Origin: Arthrobacter sp. EM1
GTDB taxonomy: Bacteria > Actinomycetota > Actinomycetes > Actinomycetales > Micrococcaceae
Direction: 5' to 3'
Length of the DNA stretch: 64,000 bases
NCBI RefSeq assembly: GCF_029964055.1
Contig: NZ_CP124836.1
Coordinates: 1,736,001-1,800,000 of the forward strand
The translations under genes and the position numbers were made by a program. The notes under the pieces are model-generated. The model saw only the letters and a program-made list of their open reading frames with translations, did not search any database and was not told the DNA's origin. Shown here in pieces: positions 18,058 through 26,184 of the stretch; the first letter of the stretch is position 1, and each line of letters opens with the position of its first letter.

Positions 18058-18707
18058 GGCTCGCCATGCCCCTCGGTCCCGGTCCCGGTCTCGGCTTCGC
18101 CCAGGCCGCGAGCAGCGAGCGCCTCTCCGGTTTGCCGGGCAAAGGCGACTGTGGTGATAAAGACCGGGAGGATCAGGGCACGGGGGTTGCGTTCGAGCCC
18201 GCGGGCTCGGGCGGCATCGCGGACGTCGCCATAGGCGCCGGCGATGAACGGGATGCTGCGGAGCATAATGGCGATGGTCAATGCGAAGCGCTCGGGATCC
18301 GCACCGAGGCGCCGGAAGGGCCGCGCCAGCGAAGCAACCCCGTCGAGCAGCCGCTGCACCGGGGTGGTGGCGGTGAGGATCGACGCCGCCACAATACAGA
18401 CCAGCACGTTCAAGACAATCCGTGCCGCGGTAGGACCGCCCAGCTGCCACCACTGGAACACCCCGATCACCAGCAGCACCGGAAGCACCGGCCGGACCGC
18501 CTGCATCAGCCGCGACAGGCCTGCGCCGCCCAGCAGGAACACCACGGACAGCACTGCCAGAGCTGCTGCCGAAGCGGCCCAGTCCACAATCAGGAACGAC
18601 GCAAGGCCGCAGCCGACAACCAGCAGGAACTTCAGCCACAGCGGTGCGCGGTGCAGCAGGGTATCTCCGGGCACATAGTTGGCGAGCAGGAACGCGTGGT
18701 TGCTCAT
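18024..18707 (-). CDS. bioN: Biotin ECF transporter transmembrane protein BioN
   Basis: BioN is the EcfT-type coupling subunit of the BioMNY biotin uptake system. The 227-residue protein has five or six hydrophobic segments and the cytoplasmic coupling motif ARARGLE (the Ala-Arg-Gly signature that docks on the ATPase). The start overlaps the bioM stop (ATGA). The C-terminal tail after about residue 205 is low-complexity, and its last residues (AAGHVLP) are encoded by an intergenic-type repeat, so the native end may have been extended by repeat insertion. Confidence 0.9.
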   Translation of the reverse strand: MSNHAFLLANYVPGDTLLHRAPLWLKFLLVVGCGLASFLIVDWAASAAALAVLSVVFLLGGAGLSRLMQAVRPVLPVLLVIGVFQWWQLGGPTAARIVLNVLVCIVAASILTATTPVQRLLDGVASLARPFRRLGADPERFALTIAIMLRSIPFIAGAYGDVRDAARARGLERNPRALILPVFITTVAFARQTGEALAARGLGEAETGTGTEGHGEPAPPAAGHVLP

Positions 18708-19495
18708 AGCTGTTCCGCCTGCGGATGCCCCCGCCTCGGCCGGACCGGACCGGGGGCCGGAGCTTGAGTGGGTCGTGGCCAGGAGCCGAAGGGCCCGCCG
18801 GCGCAGAGCCCGCGGTAGTGCTCGACGGCGGCGGCAGGGCCGCCGTCGAACACCACCGTGCCGGCGTCGACCACAAGGACCCGGTCAAGGTCCAGCGCCA
18901 GCTCCAGATCGTGGGTGGAGAGGATGACCTGCTGGCTGAGCCCGGCCAGGGTGCGCCGCAGCAGTTCCCGGTTGCGCAGGTCCAGCAGGGTCGACGGCTC
19001 GTCCAGGACCAGCACGGCCGGATCCACGGCCAGGACCGCCGCAAGAGCCAACAATTGGCGTTCCCCGCCGGACAGCTCGTAGATGCTCTGGTCCGCCAGG
19101 GGCAACAGCCCAAAGCGCTCCAGCACCGCTTCGGCCTTGCTTCGCCGGTCCCGGGCATTGCGGACCGAACGCCGGAGGGAAAGTTCCACATCCTCTCGGC
19201 CGGTCGGCATGACGAGTTGGGACAGCGGATCCGTAAAGACAAAACCAACGCGCCGGCGTACTTCCCGGACTGCGCGGACGGTGTCCTGCCCGTCTACAGT
19301 GACAGTCCCGCTGCTTGGTTGCACGAGCCCGTTCAACAGCCGCAACAGGGTGGACTTGCCGGAGCCGTTGGCACCAATCACTCCGATCCGCTGCTCCGTG
19401 AATCGCAGGGTGAGCCCCTTCAGCAGGGTCTTCGGCTCGGCCCGGCCGTCGATGTCCACCCGCACCGCGGCCCGGTCCAGCACGATGGTGCTCAT
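18704..19495 (-). CDS. bioM: Biotin ECF transporter ATPase BioM
   Basis: BioM is the ATP-binding subunit that powers biotin uptake. Its 263 residues contain Walker A GANGSGKST, signature YELSGGERQLLALA, Walker B LVLDEPSTLLD and the switch histidine in ILSTHDLE. A proline-rich tail of about 25 residues is non-conserved. It overlaps bioY upstream and bioN downstream by ATGA, so the three are one coupled operon, bioY-bioM-bioN. Confidence 0.92.
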   Translation of the reverse strand: MSTIVLDRAAVRVDIDGRAEPKTLLKGLTLRFTEQRIGVIGANGSGKSTLLRLLNGLVQPSSGTVTVDGQDTVRAVREVRRRVGFVFTDPLSQLVMPTGREDVELSLRRSVRNARDRRSKAEAVLERFGLLPLADQSIYELSGGERQLLALAAVLAVDPAVLVLDEPSTLLDLRNRELLRRTLAGLSQQVILSTHDLELALDLDRVLVVDAGTVVFDGGPAAAVEHYRGLCAGGPFGSWPRPTQAPAPGPVRPRRGHPQAEQL

Positions 19496-20184
19496 GGCCG
19501 CTGGGCCGCCTTGGCGTTGGAACTGCTGCCGGCCGCGGGGCCGGCCGGCAGAACGGTTTGGACCCGGCGGAGCAGCAGGTCCGGGAAGGCCTTGTGCAGG
19601 GTCAGCGCAATTGTCACGGCCAGCACGTTTTTGATCACATCTCCCGGGTAGAAGACCAGGTCACCGAGGAACGCTTTTTCGAAGTCAAGCTTTGCATTAA
19701 CCATCACACCCAGGATGCCGAGGCCGTGGACGAAGATGATGCTGCTCACCATCGCAGCAGCAAAGAGAAGCGCCGGGCGGCCCCTGCCGGTACGGCCCGC
19801 GGTCCGCCGGAGCACCATTGCGCTGAGCCAGCCCACCGCCGTCGCGGCAAACACGAAGCCGATGATGTAACCCGCCGAAGGACCGGCCAGGACCCCGAGC
19901 CCGCTGCGTCCGCCGCTGAAGATCGGCAGCCCGGCGAGACCAAGGAGCACATAGAGCCCGACGGCGGCAAACGCCCTGCCGGGGCCGAGCGCGAGACCGG
20001 TCAGCATCACGGCGAGCGTCTGCACCGTGATGGGAACACCCAGCCCGGCCACCGGAACGGCGGCAATCAAGGCTGAGCCGGCCACCAGCGCAGCGAAAAC
20101 CGCGATCAGTGCCAGGTCGGTGGCGTTCCAGCGGTTCCGTTGCCGGGCGCGGGTGGCGGCGTCGCTGCCAGTGGTCTCTGTCAT
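19492..20184 (-). CDS. bioY: Biotin transporter substrate-binding subunit BioY
   Basis: BioY is the S component that binds biotin in the membrane. The 230-residue product has six hydrophobic segments and the family motifs VPITVQTLAVMLTGLALGP and the GLPIFSGGRSGLGVLAGPS loop. I chose the ATG at 20184, preceded by an AGGAAA ribosome site; the longer open frame upstream has no similarity. It heads the biotin uptake operon. I could not find a clear BirA-, BioR- or BioQ-type operator upstream. Confidence 0.92.
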   Translation of the reverse strand: MTETTGSDAATRARQRNRWNATDLALIAVFAALVAGSALIAAVPVAGLGVPITVQTLAVMLTGLALGPGRAFAAVGLYVLLGLAGLPIFSGGRSGLGVLAGPSAGYIIGFVFAATAVGWLSAMVLRRTAGRTGRGRPALLFAAAMVSSIIFVHGLGILGVMVNAKLDFEKAFLGDLVFYPGDVIKNVLAVTIALTLHKAFPDLLLRRVQTVLPAGPAAGSSSNAKAAQRP

Positions 20185-20470
20185 GGGATTTCCTATCGCA
20201 AGTGACACGGGGACTGCTCCTGGATTTGACTCTACGGCCGCAGCGGCAAGGGTTTTTTGTAGATGCCCTACTAACCAGCGGACCGCCGGCTGGAGGCCCC
20301 CGCCAACAGCTGGCCACCGGAGATTCGGGCCGCCGGCGGCGTCCTTGTCAACAGCCGTAGGCTGGGCCGGTAGACTTGAAGCGGCCGTTCTCTCGGCCAC
20401 ACTGCCCCGGCCCCCACCAGATTCCACCGTTGTGCCGCGGCGTTCCCCGTTGTGAAAGGCCTTAGCTGCA

Positions 20471-22069
20471 TTGATTACCGTCCAGGATCTCGAACTGCGC
20501 GCCGGCGCCCGCCTCCTTATGGACCAGGTGAGTTTCCGGATCGACAAAGGAGACAAGATCGGCCTTGTTGGTCGTAACGGTGCAGGCAAGACCACTCTGA
20601 CCCGGGTACTTGCAGGCGAGGGCCAGCCGGCCGGCGGCAAGGTCACCCGCAGCGGCGAGATCGGCTACCTGCCGCAGGACCCCCGGACCCCGGACATGGA
20701 GCAGCTGGCCCGCGACCGGATCCTGTCCGCCCGCGGACTGGACATCGCAGTCGGCAAACTCCGGCAGACCCACGAGGACATGGCCAGCGAAGACGCTGAG
20801 GTCCAGCGCAAGGCCATGAACCGCTACGACCGGCTTGAATCGGAGTTCCTGGCCGCCGGCGGTTACGCGGCCGAAGCTGAGGCCGCGGCGATCTGCTCCA
20901 ACCTCGCACTGCCGGACCGGCTGCTGAACCAGCCGCTCAAAACCCTCTCCGGCGGTCAGCGCCGCCGCGTCGAACTCGCCCGCATCCTCTACTCCGACGC
21001 CGAGACGATGCTCCTCGATGAACCCACCAACCACCTGGATGCGGACTCGATCGCCTGGCTCCGCGAGTTCCTCAAGAACCACCAGGGTGGTCTGATAGTT
21101 ATCAGTCACGACACCGAGCTGCTTGAGGCCACCGTCAACAAGGTGTTCCTGCTCGATCCCAACCGCGCCCAAATCGACTTCTACAACATGGACTGGAAGC
21201 GTTACCTCACCCAGCGCGAGACGGACGAGCGTGCGCGCAAGCGGGAGCGCGCCAATGCCGAGAAGAAGGCCCAGGTCCTCTTCGACCAGGCCAACAAGAT
21301 GCGCGCCAAGGCCACCAAAGCTGTGGCCGCGCAGAACATGGCCAAGCGTGCCGAGCGTCTGCTCGGCGGCCTGGAAGCCGTGCGTGCCACCGACCGCGTT
21401 GCGGCGCTGCGCTTCCCGGATCCGTCGCCTTGCGGCAAAACCCCGCTCACCGCCGACGGCCTCAGCAAGTCCTTTGGCTCGCTGGAAATCTTCACCGACG
21501 TCGACCTGGCCATCGACCGCGGTTCCAAGGTGGTCATTCTGGGCCTCAACGGCGCCGGGAAGACGACCCTGCTGCGGATGCTCGCGGGCGTCGACAAGCC
21601 GGATACCGGCGAAGTCGTGGCAGGCCACGGTCTGAAAGTTGGTTACTACGCGCAGGAGCACGAGACGCTCGACGTCGACCGCACGGTCCTGCAGAACATG
21701 CGTTCCTCAGCCCCGGACATGAACGACGCCGAAGTGCGCAACATCCTGGGTTCGTTCCTGTTCTCCGGTGACGACGTCGACAAACCCGCCGGTGTGCTCT
21801 CCGGCGGTGAGAAGACCCGGCTGGCCCTCGCCACCATCGTGGCCTCCAGCGCGAACGTACTGCTCCTCGATGAGCCCACGAACAACCTCGACCCGGCAAG
21901 CCGCGCAGAAATCCTCGGGGCCTTGAGCAACTACACCGGCGCTGTTGTGCTTGTCAGCCACGATGAAGGCGCCGTGGCGGCGCTGAACCCGGAGCGGGTT
22001 GTGCTGCTGCCCGACGGCATCGAGGACCACTGGAACGAAGACTACCTGGACCTGATTACCCTGGCGTAG
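20471..22069 (+). CDS. ABC-F family ATPase (translation factor/antibiotic resistance type)
   Basis: This soluble protein of 532 residues has two ABC domains and no membrane segment, the ABC-F layout. Walker A motifs are GRNGAGKTT (about residue 36) and GLNGAGKTT, signatures are LSGGQRRRVELARIL and LSGGEKTRLALA, and Walker B motifs are MLLDEPTNHLD and LLLDEPTNNLD. A charged linker with coiled-coil character (ERANAEKKAQ) lies between them. It resembles the mycobacterial Rv1473 type. ABC-F proteins act on the ribosome; its exact role (general factor or drug protection) cannot be told from sequence. Start is TTG at 20471, 12 bases after a GAAAGG site. Confidence 0.88.
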   Translation: MITVQDLELRAGARLLMDQVSFRIDKGDKIGLVGRNGAGKTTLTRVLAGEGQPAGGKVTRSGEIGYLPQDPRTPDMEQLARDRILSARGLDIAVGKLRQTHEDMASEDAEVQRKAMNRYDRLESEFLAAGGYAAEAEAAAICSNLALPDRLLNQPLKTLSGGQRRRVELARILYSDAETMLLDEPTNHLDADSIAWLREFLKNHQGGLIVISHDTELLEATVNKVFLLDPNRAQIDFYNMDWKRYLTQRETDERARKRERANAEKKAQVLFDQANKMRAKATKAVAAQNMAKRAERLLGGLEAVRATDRVAALRFPDPSPCGKTPLTADGLSKSFGSLEIFTDVDLAIDRGSKVVILGLNGAGKTTLLRMLAGVDKPDTGEVVAGHGLKVGYYAQEHETLDVDRTVLQNMRSSAPDMNDAEVRNILGSFLFSGDDVDKPAGVLSGGEKTRLALATIVASSANVLLLDEPTNNLDPASRAEILGALSNYTGAVVLVSHDEGAVAALNPERVVLLPDGIEDHWNEDYLDLITLA

Positions 22070-22082
22070 GGCGGGCCGCACG

Positions 22083-22559
22083 TTACCGTACGGCCAGCAC
22101 TGTGGCTTCGGTGATCCGCTGCAGCTCAACGTAGCTGATGGAGAACATCGAGTTGTGGTCTCCGGCACCGGCCCAAAGAACGGGGTGGGCCGCCAGCGAC
22201 TGATCGAGCAGCGTCCTGATTTTTTTCGGATGCCCGACCGGTGCGACGCCGCCTACTTCCTGGCCCGTATGTTCGAGCACAAAGCCGGGCGAGGCCCGGC
22301 GGATCCTGCCGGCGCCAAGTTCCGCGCTGACCTTTGGGAGATCAACTTTCGCCGCCCCGCTGGCCAGGATCAGCAGCGGCACCCCTTCGAGGTCGAAGAC
22401 CAGGCTGTTGGCGATGGCGGCGACGTCGCAGCCCAGGGCGGCGGCCGCGGCGGCCGCCGTCGGGACAATCGAGTCGAAAACCGTAACGGTGTCCGCGGCA
22501 CCGAGCGCGTGCAATGCGTGCTGCACCCTGGCCACGGGCCCCGGCAGCGGGCCGTCCAC
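22083..22559 (-). CDS. YbaK/aminoacyl-tRNA deacylase domain protein
   Basis: This 158-residue protein of the YbaK/ProX superfamily is likely to hydrolyse mischarged tRNA (such as Cys-tRNA-Pro). The conserved core includes IANSLVFDLEG, the KVDLPKVSAELG lysine region and the GVAPVGHPKKI signature. The GTG at 22559 lies 3 bases after the SURF1 reading frame ends, so it is probably the last gene of the DUF3099-SURF1-YbaK transcript. Which tRNA it edits is not evident. Confidence 0.85.
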   Translation of the reverse strand: MDGPLPGPVARVQHALHALGAADTVTVFDSIVPTAAAAAAALGCDVAAIANSLVFDLEGVPLLILASGAAKVDLPKVSAELGAGRIRRASPGFVLEHTGQEVGGVAPVGHPKKIRTLLDQSLAAHPVLWAGAGDHNSMFSISYVELQRITEATVLAVR

Positions 22560-22562
22560 GCC

Positions 22563-23431
22563 TCAGAACCCCTGGGCGTCCAGGAGGGCGTCTTCCTCTT
22601 CCTCCGCGGTGGCTTGCTTCCGTTTGCGGGGGACCGGACGACGGCGCACGGCAGTGCCGCTGGAATGGGTCGGCCCGCCGTCGGTTTGGGCGTCCTCGGC
22701 GTCAATGGCCGCGTTTCGTGCCTGCTGCCTGGCCGCGTACCCGAAGCCGATGAACATCAGCACGCCAAACGCGAACCACTGCAGCGAGTAGGAGAGGTGG
22801 GTTCCCTCGTCCGTGGAGGGCTTGGGGAAGGGGAAGGGCATATCCGCCGCGGCCGGGCTCTCTGACGCAAGCTGCCCGTAAGCGCCGCTGAGCAGGGGAT
22901 ACCCCAGCTGGGCGGAATAGGCGGCGAGGTCAATCGAGGCCAGCTGGCCGTCCGGGGCGCCGCGCTGGAGAGCGGGCTCGGCCGGCTTCAGGCGGGCGAC
23001 GACTGTCACTGTGCCTTGCGGGGGGCAGGAACCGCGTCGGGGCGTCCCGGGGTGTTGTTGCCGATCGGCAACCAGCCCCGGTCGATCACCACCGTCTCAC
23101 CGGTGTCCACCCGGAACGGGACAACAACTTCGTAGCCCGGCTGGCCGTTGAGCGGGCGGTTGCGGACCACGCGCTGGCCACCGACGTCGTAGCTGCCCTT
23201 CAGTTCCACCTGTGTCCACTCGCGTTCGGGCGCCAGCGCGCTGAACTGGCCCTTGACCTCAGCGAAAGGAACGGGCGCGGCGGAATAGTTCGACGTGACG
23301 CGGTTGATGCCGGCCAGGGTCTCCGCCCGGCGATCCATCTGCCAGCGGCCCAAGCCGACGCAGGCCGCGGCAAATATGGCGGCCAGCAACAGGTACCCCA
23401 GCCATTTGCTGGAGAACAGAAAACGGTACAT
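22563..23431 (-). pseudogene. SURF1-family cytochrome oxidase assembly protein, split by a frameshift
   Basis: SURF1 proteins help insert heme into cytochrome c oxidase. The N-terminal half (23006-23431, 141 codons) has the first membrane segment and the SURF1 signature GLGRWQMDRR plus VIDRGWLPIGNN. The C-terminal half (22563-23009) carries the rest of the domain, the second membrane segment (WFAFGVLMFIGFGYA) and a charged tail. The halves are in different frames. Adding one C to the C6 run at 23020-23025 would give a continuous 289-residue protein reading VPAPPQGTVTVVARLKP. The halves also overlap as GTGA, so separate translation, slippage, a sequencing error or a true null are all possible. 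Confidence 0.82.
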
Positions 23432-23680
23432 TCAGCTTGCCCTGCCTGCCGGGTTCAGTGCCACTGTGTCCTTCCAGAGCCCGCGGGCCTGCAGGTACTC
23501 CTCGAACCAGGGCCGGTGTTCTCCGCAGGCCAGCCAGATCTTGCGCCGGTCCGGGGTGTGGATTTTGGGGTTGTTCCAGCGGAGCTGCCATTCAGCGCCG
23601 CGCCGGCAGCCCTTCCGGGAGCAGAAAGCTTCGGCCGGACCGGCCTCACCGCTGTTTCCGGTCAGGTCAAAGAGGTTCAT
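23432..23680 (-). CDS. Small Cys-containing protein upstream of SURF1
   Basis: This 82-residue protein is not one I can name functionally. It has CSRKGC near residue 20 and a later CGEH, a possible C-x4-C...C-x2-H metal site, with conserved-looking WQLRWNNPKIHTPDRRK between them. It overlaps the DUF3099 gene by ATGA and its stop directly abuts the SURF1 start, so it is co-translated with SURF1 and may act in oxidase assembly or heme/metal handling. That role is inferred from context. Confidence 0.75.
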   Translation of the reverse strand: MNLFDLTGNSGEAGPAEAFCSRKGCRRGAEWQLRWNNPKIHTPDRRKIWLACGEHRPWFEEYLQARGLWKDTVALNPAGRAS

Positions 23681-24201
23681 GATGCGGCCCTTCCGTGTTT
23701 CCCGTCGCCGCCGGCGTTTCGCTCTGGAACCTCCGCGGACGCCTGCGTGAGGTCATCATCATCAACGATTTCGCCTTGCAGCAGCGTCATCGACGGGTCC
23801 TCCGGCGCCGGGGCAACCGGGCCGCCGGGACCGGTAGGGGCAGCCGGGCCGGCCGCCTCGCCCGGACCGGCGGGCGCTTCAAGCTGAGCCAGTGGCGCAT
23901 AGTCCAGCAGCGAATCGGAGTGGATCTCGGCCGCATCGCTGCCGTTGGCCACTATAACGGCAAACCAGGGCAGGAACACGGCGCCGACGATCGGGAGGAT
24001 CTTGAGCCAGCCGTCCACCACAAAAATCAGGACCAGGCACACCATGCGGATACCCATGGCGACGGCGTACTTGATCATCCGCTGGCGCATCTCTTCAGAG
24101 TGTGCGGCGGCGGCGTCAGTAATGCTGTGAACCTCGGAGTCACCGGACGGTAGTTCCGGATTCCCGTCCGCAGGTCCACGGGGTCGGTTTTTGAGTGTCA
24201 A
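23677..24201 (-). CDS. DUF3099 family membrane protein
   Basis: This 174-residue protein has the DUF3099 core HSITDAAAAHSEEMRQRM followed by two hydrophobic segments (about residues 48-66 and 70-85). A Pro/Ala/Gly-rich cytoplasmic tail follows. The function of the family is unknown. The start is TTG at 24201, the only initiator before the domain. It is first of four overlapping minus-strand genes leading into SURF1 and YbaK, and is divergent from fabG. Confidence 0.82.
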   Translation of the reverse strand: MTLKNRPRGPADGNPELPSGDSEVHSITDAAAAHSEEMRQRMIKYAVAMGIRMVCLVLIFVVDGWLKILPIVGAVFLPWFAVIVANGSDAAEIHSDSLLDYAPLAQLEAPAGPGEAAGPAAPTGPGGPVAPAPEDPSMTLLQGEIVDDDDLTQASAEVPERNAGGDGKHGRAAS

Positions 24202-24352
24202 GGCTGTCAGATCACGCTCCCAGGGCTCAGTTCAATTCTCTCACCAACGACGGGGCCGCCCAAACGCGGGCCCGCCGGGCGCTAAGATCGAAGGCAGGAA
24301 AAATCCCGCCCACCAGCGCGGCGCCGGCCGCCGCAGAATTCCGGAGCCCACC

Positions 24353-25078
24353 ATGCCTGAAACAGCCAGCACCGGCCGCAGTGTCCTGATCACCGGCGGA
24401 AACCGCGGAATTGGCCTCGCCATCGCCGAAGCGTTCCTCGCCAACGGGGATAAAGTGGCAGTCACCTACCGCAGCGAAGCGGATCTCCCGGCCGGCATTC
24501 TTGGCGTTAAGGCCGACGTTACGGACGAAGCATCCGTGGACGCCGCGTTCGCGGACGTGGAGGCGGCCCACGGTGCGGTCGAGGTGCTGGTCGCCAACGC
24601 CGGTATCACCAAAGACACCCTCCTGATGCGCATGAGCGAGGACGACTTCACCTCTGTCATCGACACCAACCTTACGGGCGCTTTCCGCGTGATCAAGCGG
24701 GCCTCCAAGGGTATGATCCGGGCCCGCAAGGGCCGCGTGGTCCTGATCTCGTCCGTCTCGGGCCTCTTCGGCGCACCGGGCCAGATCAACTATTCGGCCT
24801 CCAAGGCCGGCCTCGTCGGCATCGCCCGCTCACTGACGCGCGAGCTGGGCGCCCGCGGTATCACTGCCAACGTTGTGGCACCTGGCTTCATCAACACCGA
24901 CATGACGGCGGAACTGCCCGAGGCAACGCGGAAGGACTACCTGTCCAAGGTTCCCGCTGCGCGCTTTGCCGAGGCCTCCGAGGTGGCCAACGTGGTCCGC
25001 TGGATCGCCAGTGACGAGGCCGCCTACATCTCAGGTGCCGTCATCCCGGTCGACGGCGGCCTCGGCATGGGCCACTAA
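24353..25078 (+). CDS. fabG: 3-oxoacyl-ACP reductase FabG
   Basis: FabG reduces 3-oxoacyl-ACP with NADPH in fatty acid synthesis. The 241-residue SDR has the cofactor motif TGGNRGIG (about residue 15), the NAG motif VLVANAGIT, catalytic SSVSG and YSASK, and the PGFINTDM loop. I chose the ATG at 24353 with a GGAG site upstream. It precedes a second SDR with enoyl-reductase-like spacing, an arrangement similar to mycobacterial fabG1-inhA, though here 281 bases separate them. Confidence 0.92.
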   Translation: MPETASTGRSVLITGGNRGIGLAIAEAFLANGDKVAVTYRSEADLPAGILGVKADVTDEASVDAAFADVEAAHGAVEVLVANAGITKDTLLMRMSEDDFTSVIDTNLTGAFRVIKRASKGMIRARKGRVVLISSVSGLFGAPGQINYSASKAGLVGIARSLTRELGARGITANVVAPGFINTDMTAELPEATRKDYLSKVPAARFAEASEVANVVRWIASDEAAYISGAVIPVDGGLGMGH

Positions 25079-25359
25079 GCCGGATCCGGACGCGCCGTGG
25101 ACCCGGCGGGAGCCGCGGCGCCCCCGGCGGTGGTGGCACCGGCCGGGTGGTTCCCGGACGGCACCATTGCGGCGGTGCAGACCGAAGTTCCGGGGAGTGA
25201 TCCGCACAGGAGCGGAACCCGTGCCGGCGTCCTCGGCCCTGGTCGGCACTAGCCTGCCGCAGCTTCTTTGTTGACCCCAAACAACTGAAATCACCCGCAG
25301 CGCTGGCATGATGGTCTGCAGACCCACCGTTTTTGGACGTTTGGAACAAAGGAGCTCGA

Positions 25360-26112
25360 ATGGGACTGCTGGATAACAAGACCGCAATCGTGACCGGTTC
25401 GTCGCGGGGCATTGGCGCTGAGGTAGCCAAGTTCCTCGCCGCCGAAGGCGCCGCCGTCGTGGTGAACTACCGCCAGAAGGCGCCCCGCGCCAACAAGGTG
25501 GTTGCGGAAATCGAGGCGGCCGGCGGCCGCGCTGCCGCCGTCGGAGCGGACCTCACCACCCAGGAAGGCGTCCAGGCTCTCGCCAGTGCCGCGATGGAGA
25601 ACTTCGGTTCCCTCGACATCCTGGTCCTCAACGCCTCAGGCGGGATGGAATCCGGCATGGAGGAGGACTACGCGCTCAAGCTCAACCGGGACGCCCAGGT
25701 GAATATGCTTAATGCCGCAGTGCCGTTGCTGCCCGAGGGTGCCCGCGTGGTCTTTGTCACGAGCCACCAGGCGCATTTCATCAACACGGTGCCCACCATG
25801 GAGAACTATGAGCCGGTGGCACGCAGCAAGCGCGCCGGTGAAGACGCACTCCGCGAACTCATTCCAAACCTTGCCGAAAAGGGCATCTCCCTTGTCGTCG
25901 TTTCCGGCGACATGATCGAGGGAACCGTCACGGCGACTTTGCTGGACCGCTCCAACCCGGGCGCCATCGAAGCCCGCCGCGCCGAGGCCGGACGGTTGTA
26001 CTCCGTGAAGGAGTTCGCGGCAGAGGTCGCCAAGATGGCCACTGCCGACGTCGAAAGCGGGCACACCGAATACGTCGGCGGGGCCGACTACTTCGACAAG
26101 AGCAGCAACTGA
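25360..26112 (+). CDS. SDR-family oxidoreductase with FabL-like Y-x6-K active site
   Basis: This 250-residue short-chain dehydrogenase has a classical cofactor motif TGSSRGIG (residues 12-19) and NAS in place of NAG. The usual Y-x3-K pair is absent (V at the tyrosine position of VARSK). A tyrosine 7 residues before the lysine (Y150, K157) gives Y-x6-K, the spacing of enoyl-ACP reductases, and the GSSRGIG start recalls Bacillus FabL. It follows fabG. The start has a GGAG site 7 bases upstream. Enoyl reductase activity is an inference; it may be another SDR. Confidence 0.85.
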   Translation: MGLLDNKTAIVTGSSRGIGAEVAKFLAAEGAAVVVNYRQKAPRANKVVAEIEAAGGRAAAVGADLTTQEGVQALASAAMENFGSLDILVLNASGGMESGMEEDYALKLNRDAQVNMLNAAVPLLPEGARVVFVTSHQAHFINTVPTMENYEPVARSKRAGEDALRELIPNLAEKGISLVVVSGDMIEGTVTATLLDRSNPGAIEARRAEAGRLYSVKEFAAEVAKMATADVESGHTEYVGGADYFDKSSN

Positions 26113-26134
26113 TGACTGGCTGCTTATGCGGTTA

Positions 26135-26172
26135 GCGGCAAAGGCCGGGGCACCTGCCCCGGCCTTTGCCGC
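26135..26172. terminator. Bidirectional terminator between the FabL-like SDR and serB
   Basis: A 16-bp perfect stem (26135-26150 and 26157-26172) with loop CACCTG lies between two convergent genes. Confidence 0.82.
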
Positions 26173-26184
26173 CGCTGCCGCGGT

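Noticed and set aside
17737..19248. 503-codon minus-strand frame over bioN and bioM
   Set aside because: It is the wrong frame of two well-supported ECF genes; the repeated GHVH-like peptides in it come from the DNA repeats.
20185..20470. Biotin-repressor site or riboswitch upstream of bioY
   Set aside because: I looked for BirA-, BioR- and BioQ-like inverted repeats and found none convincing; only weak short dyads are present.
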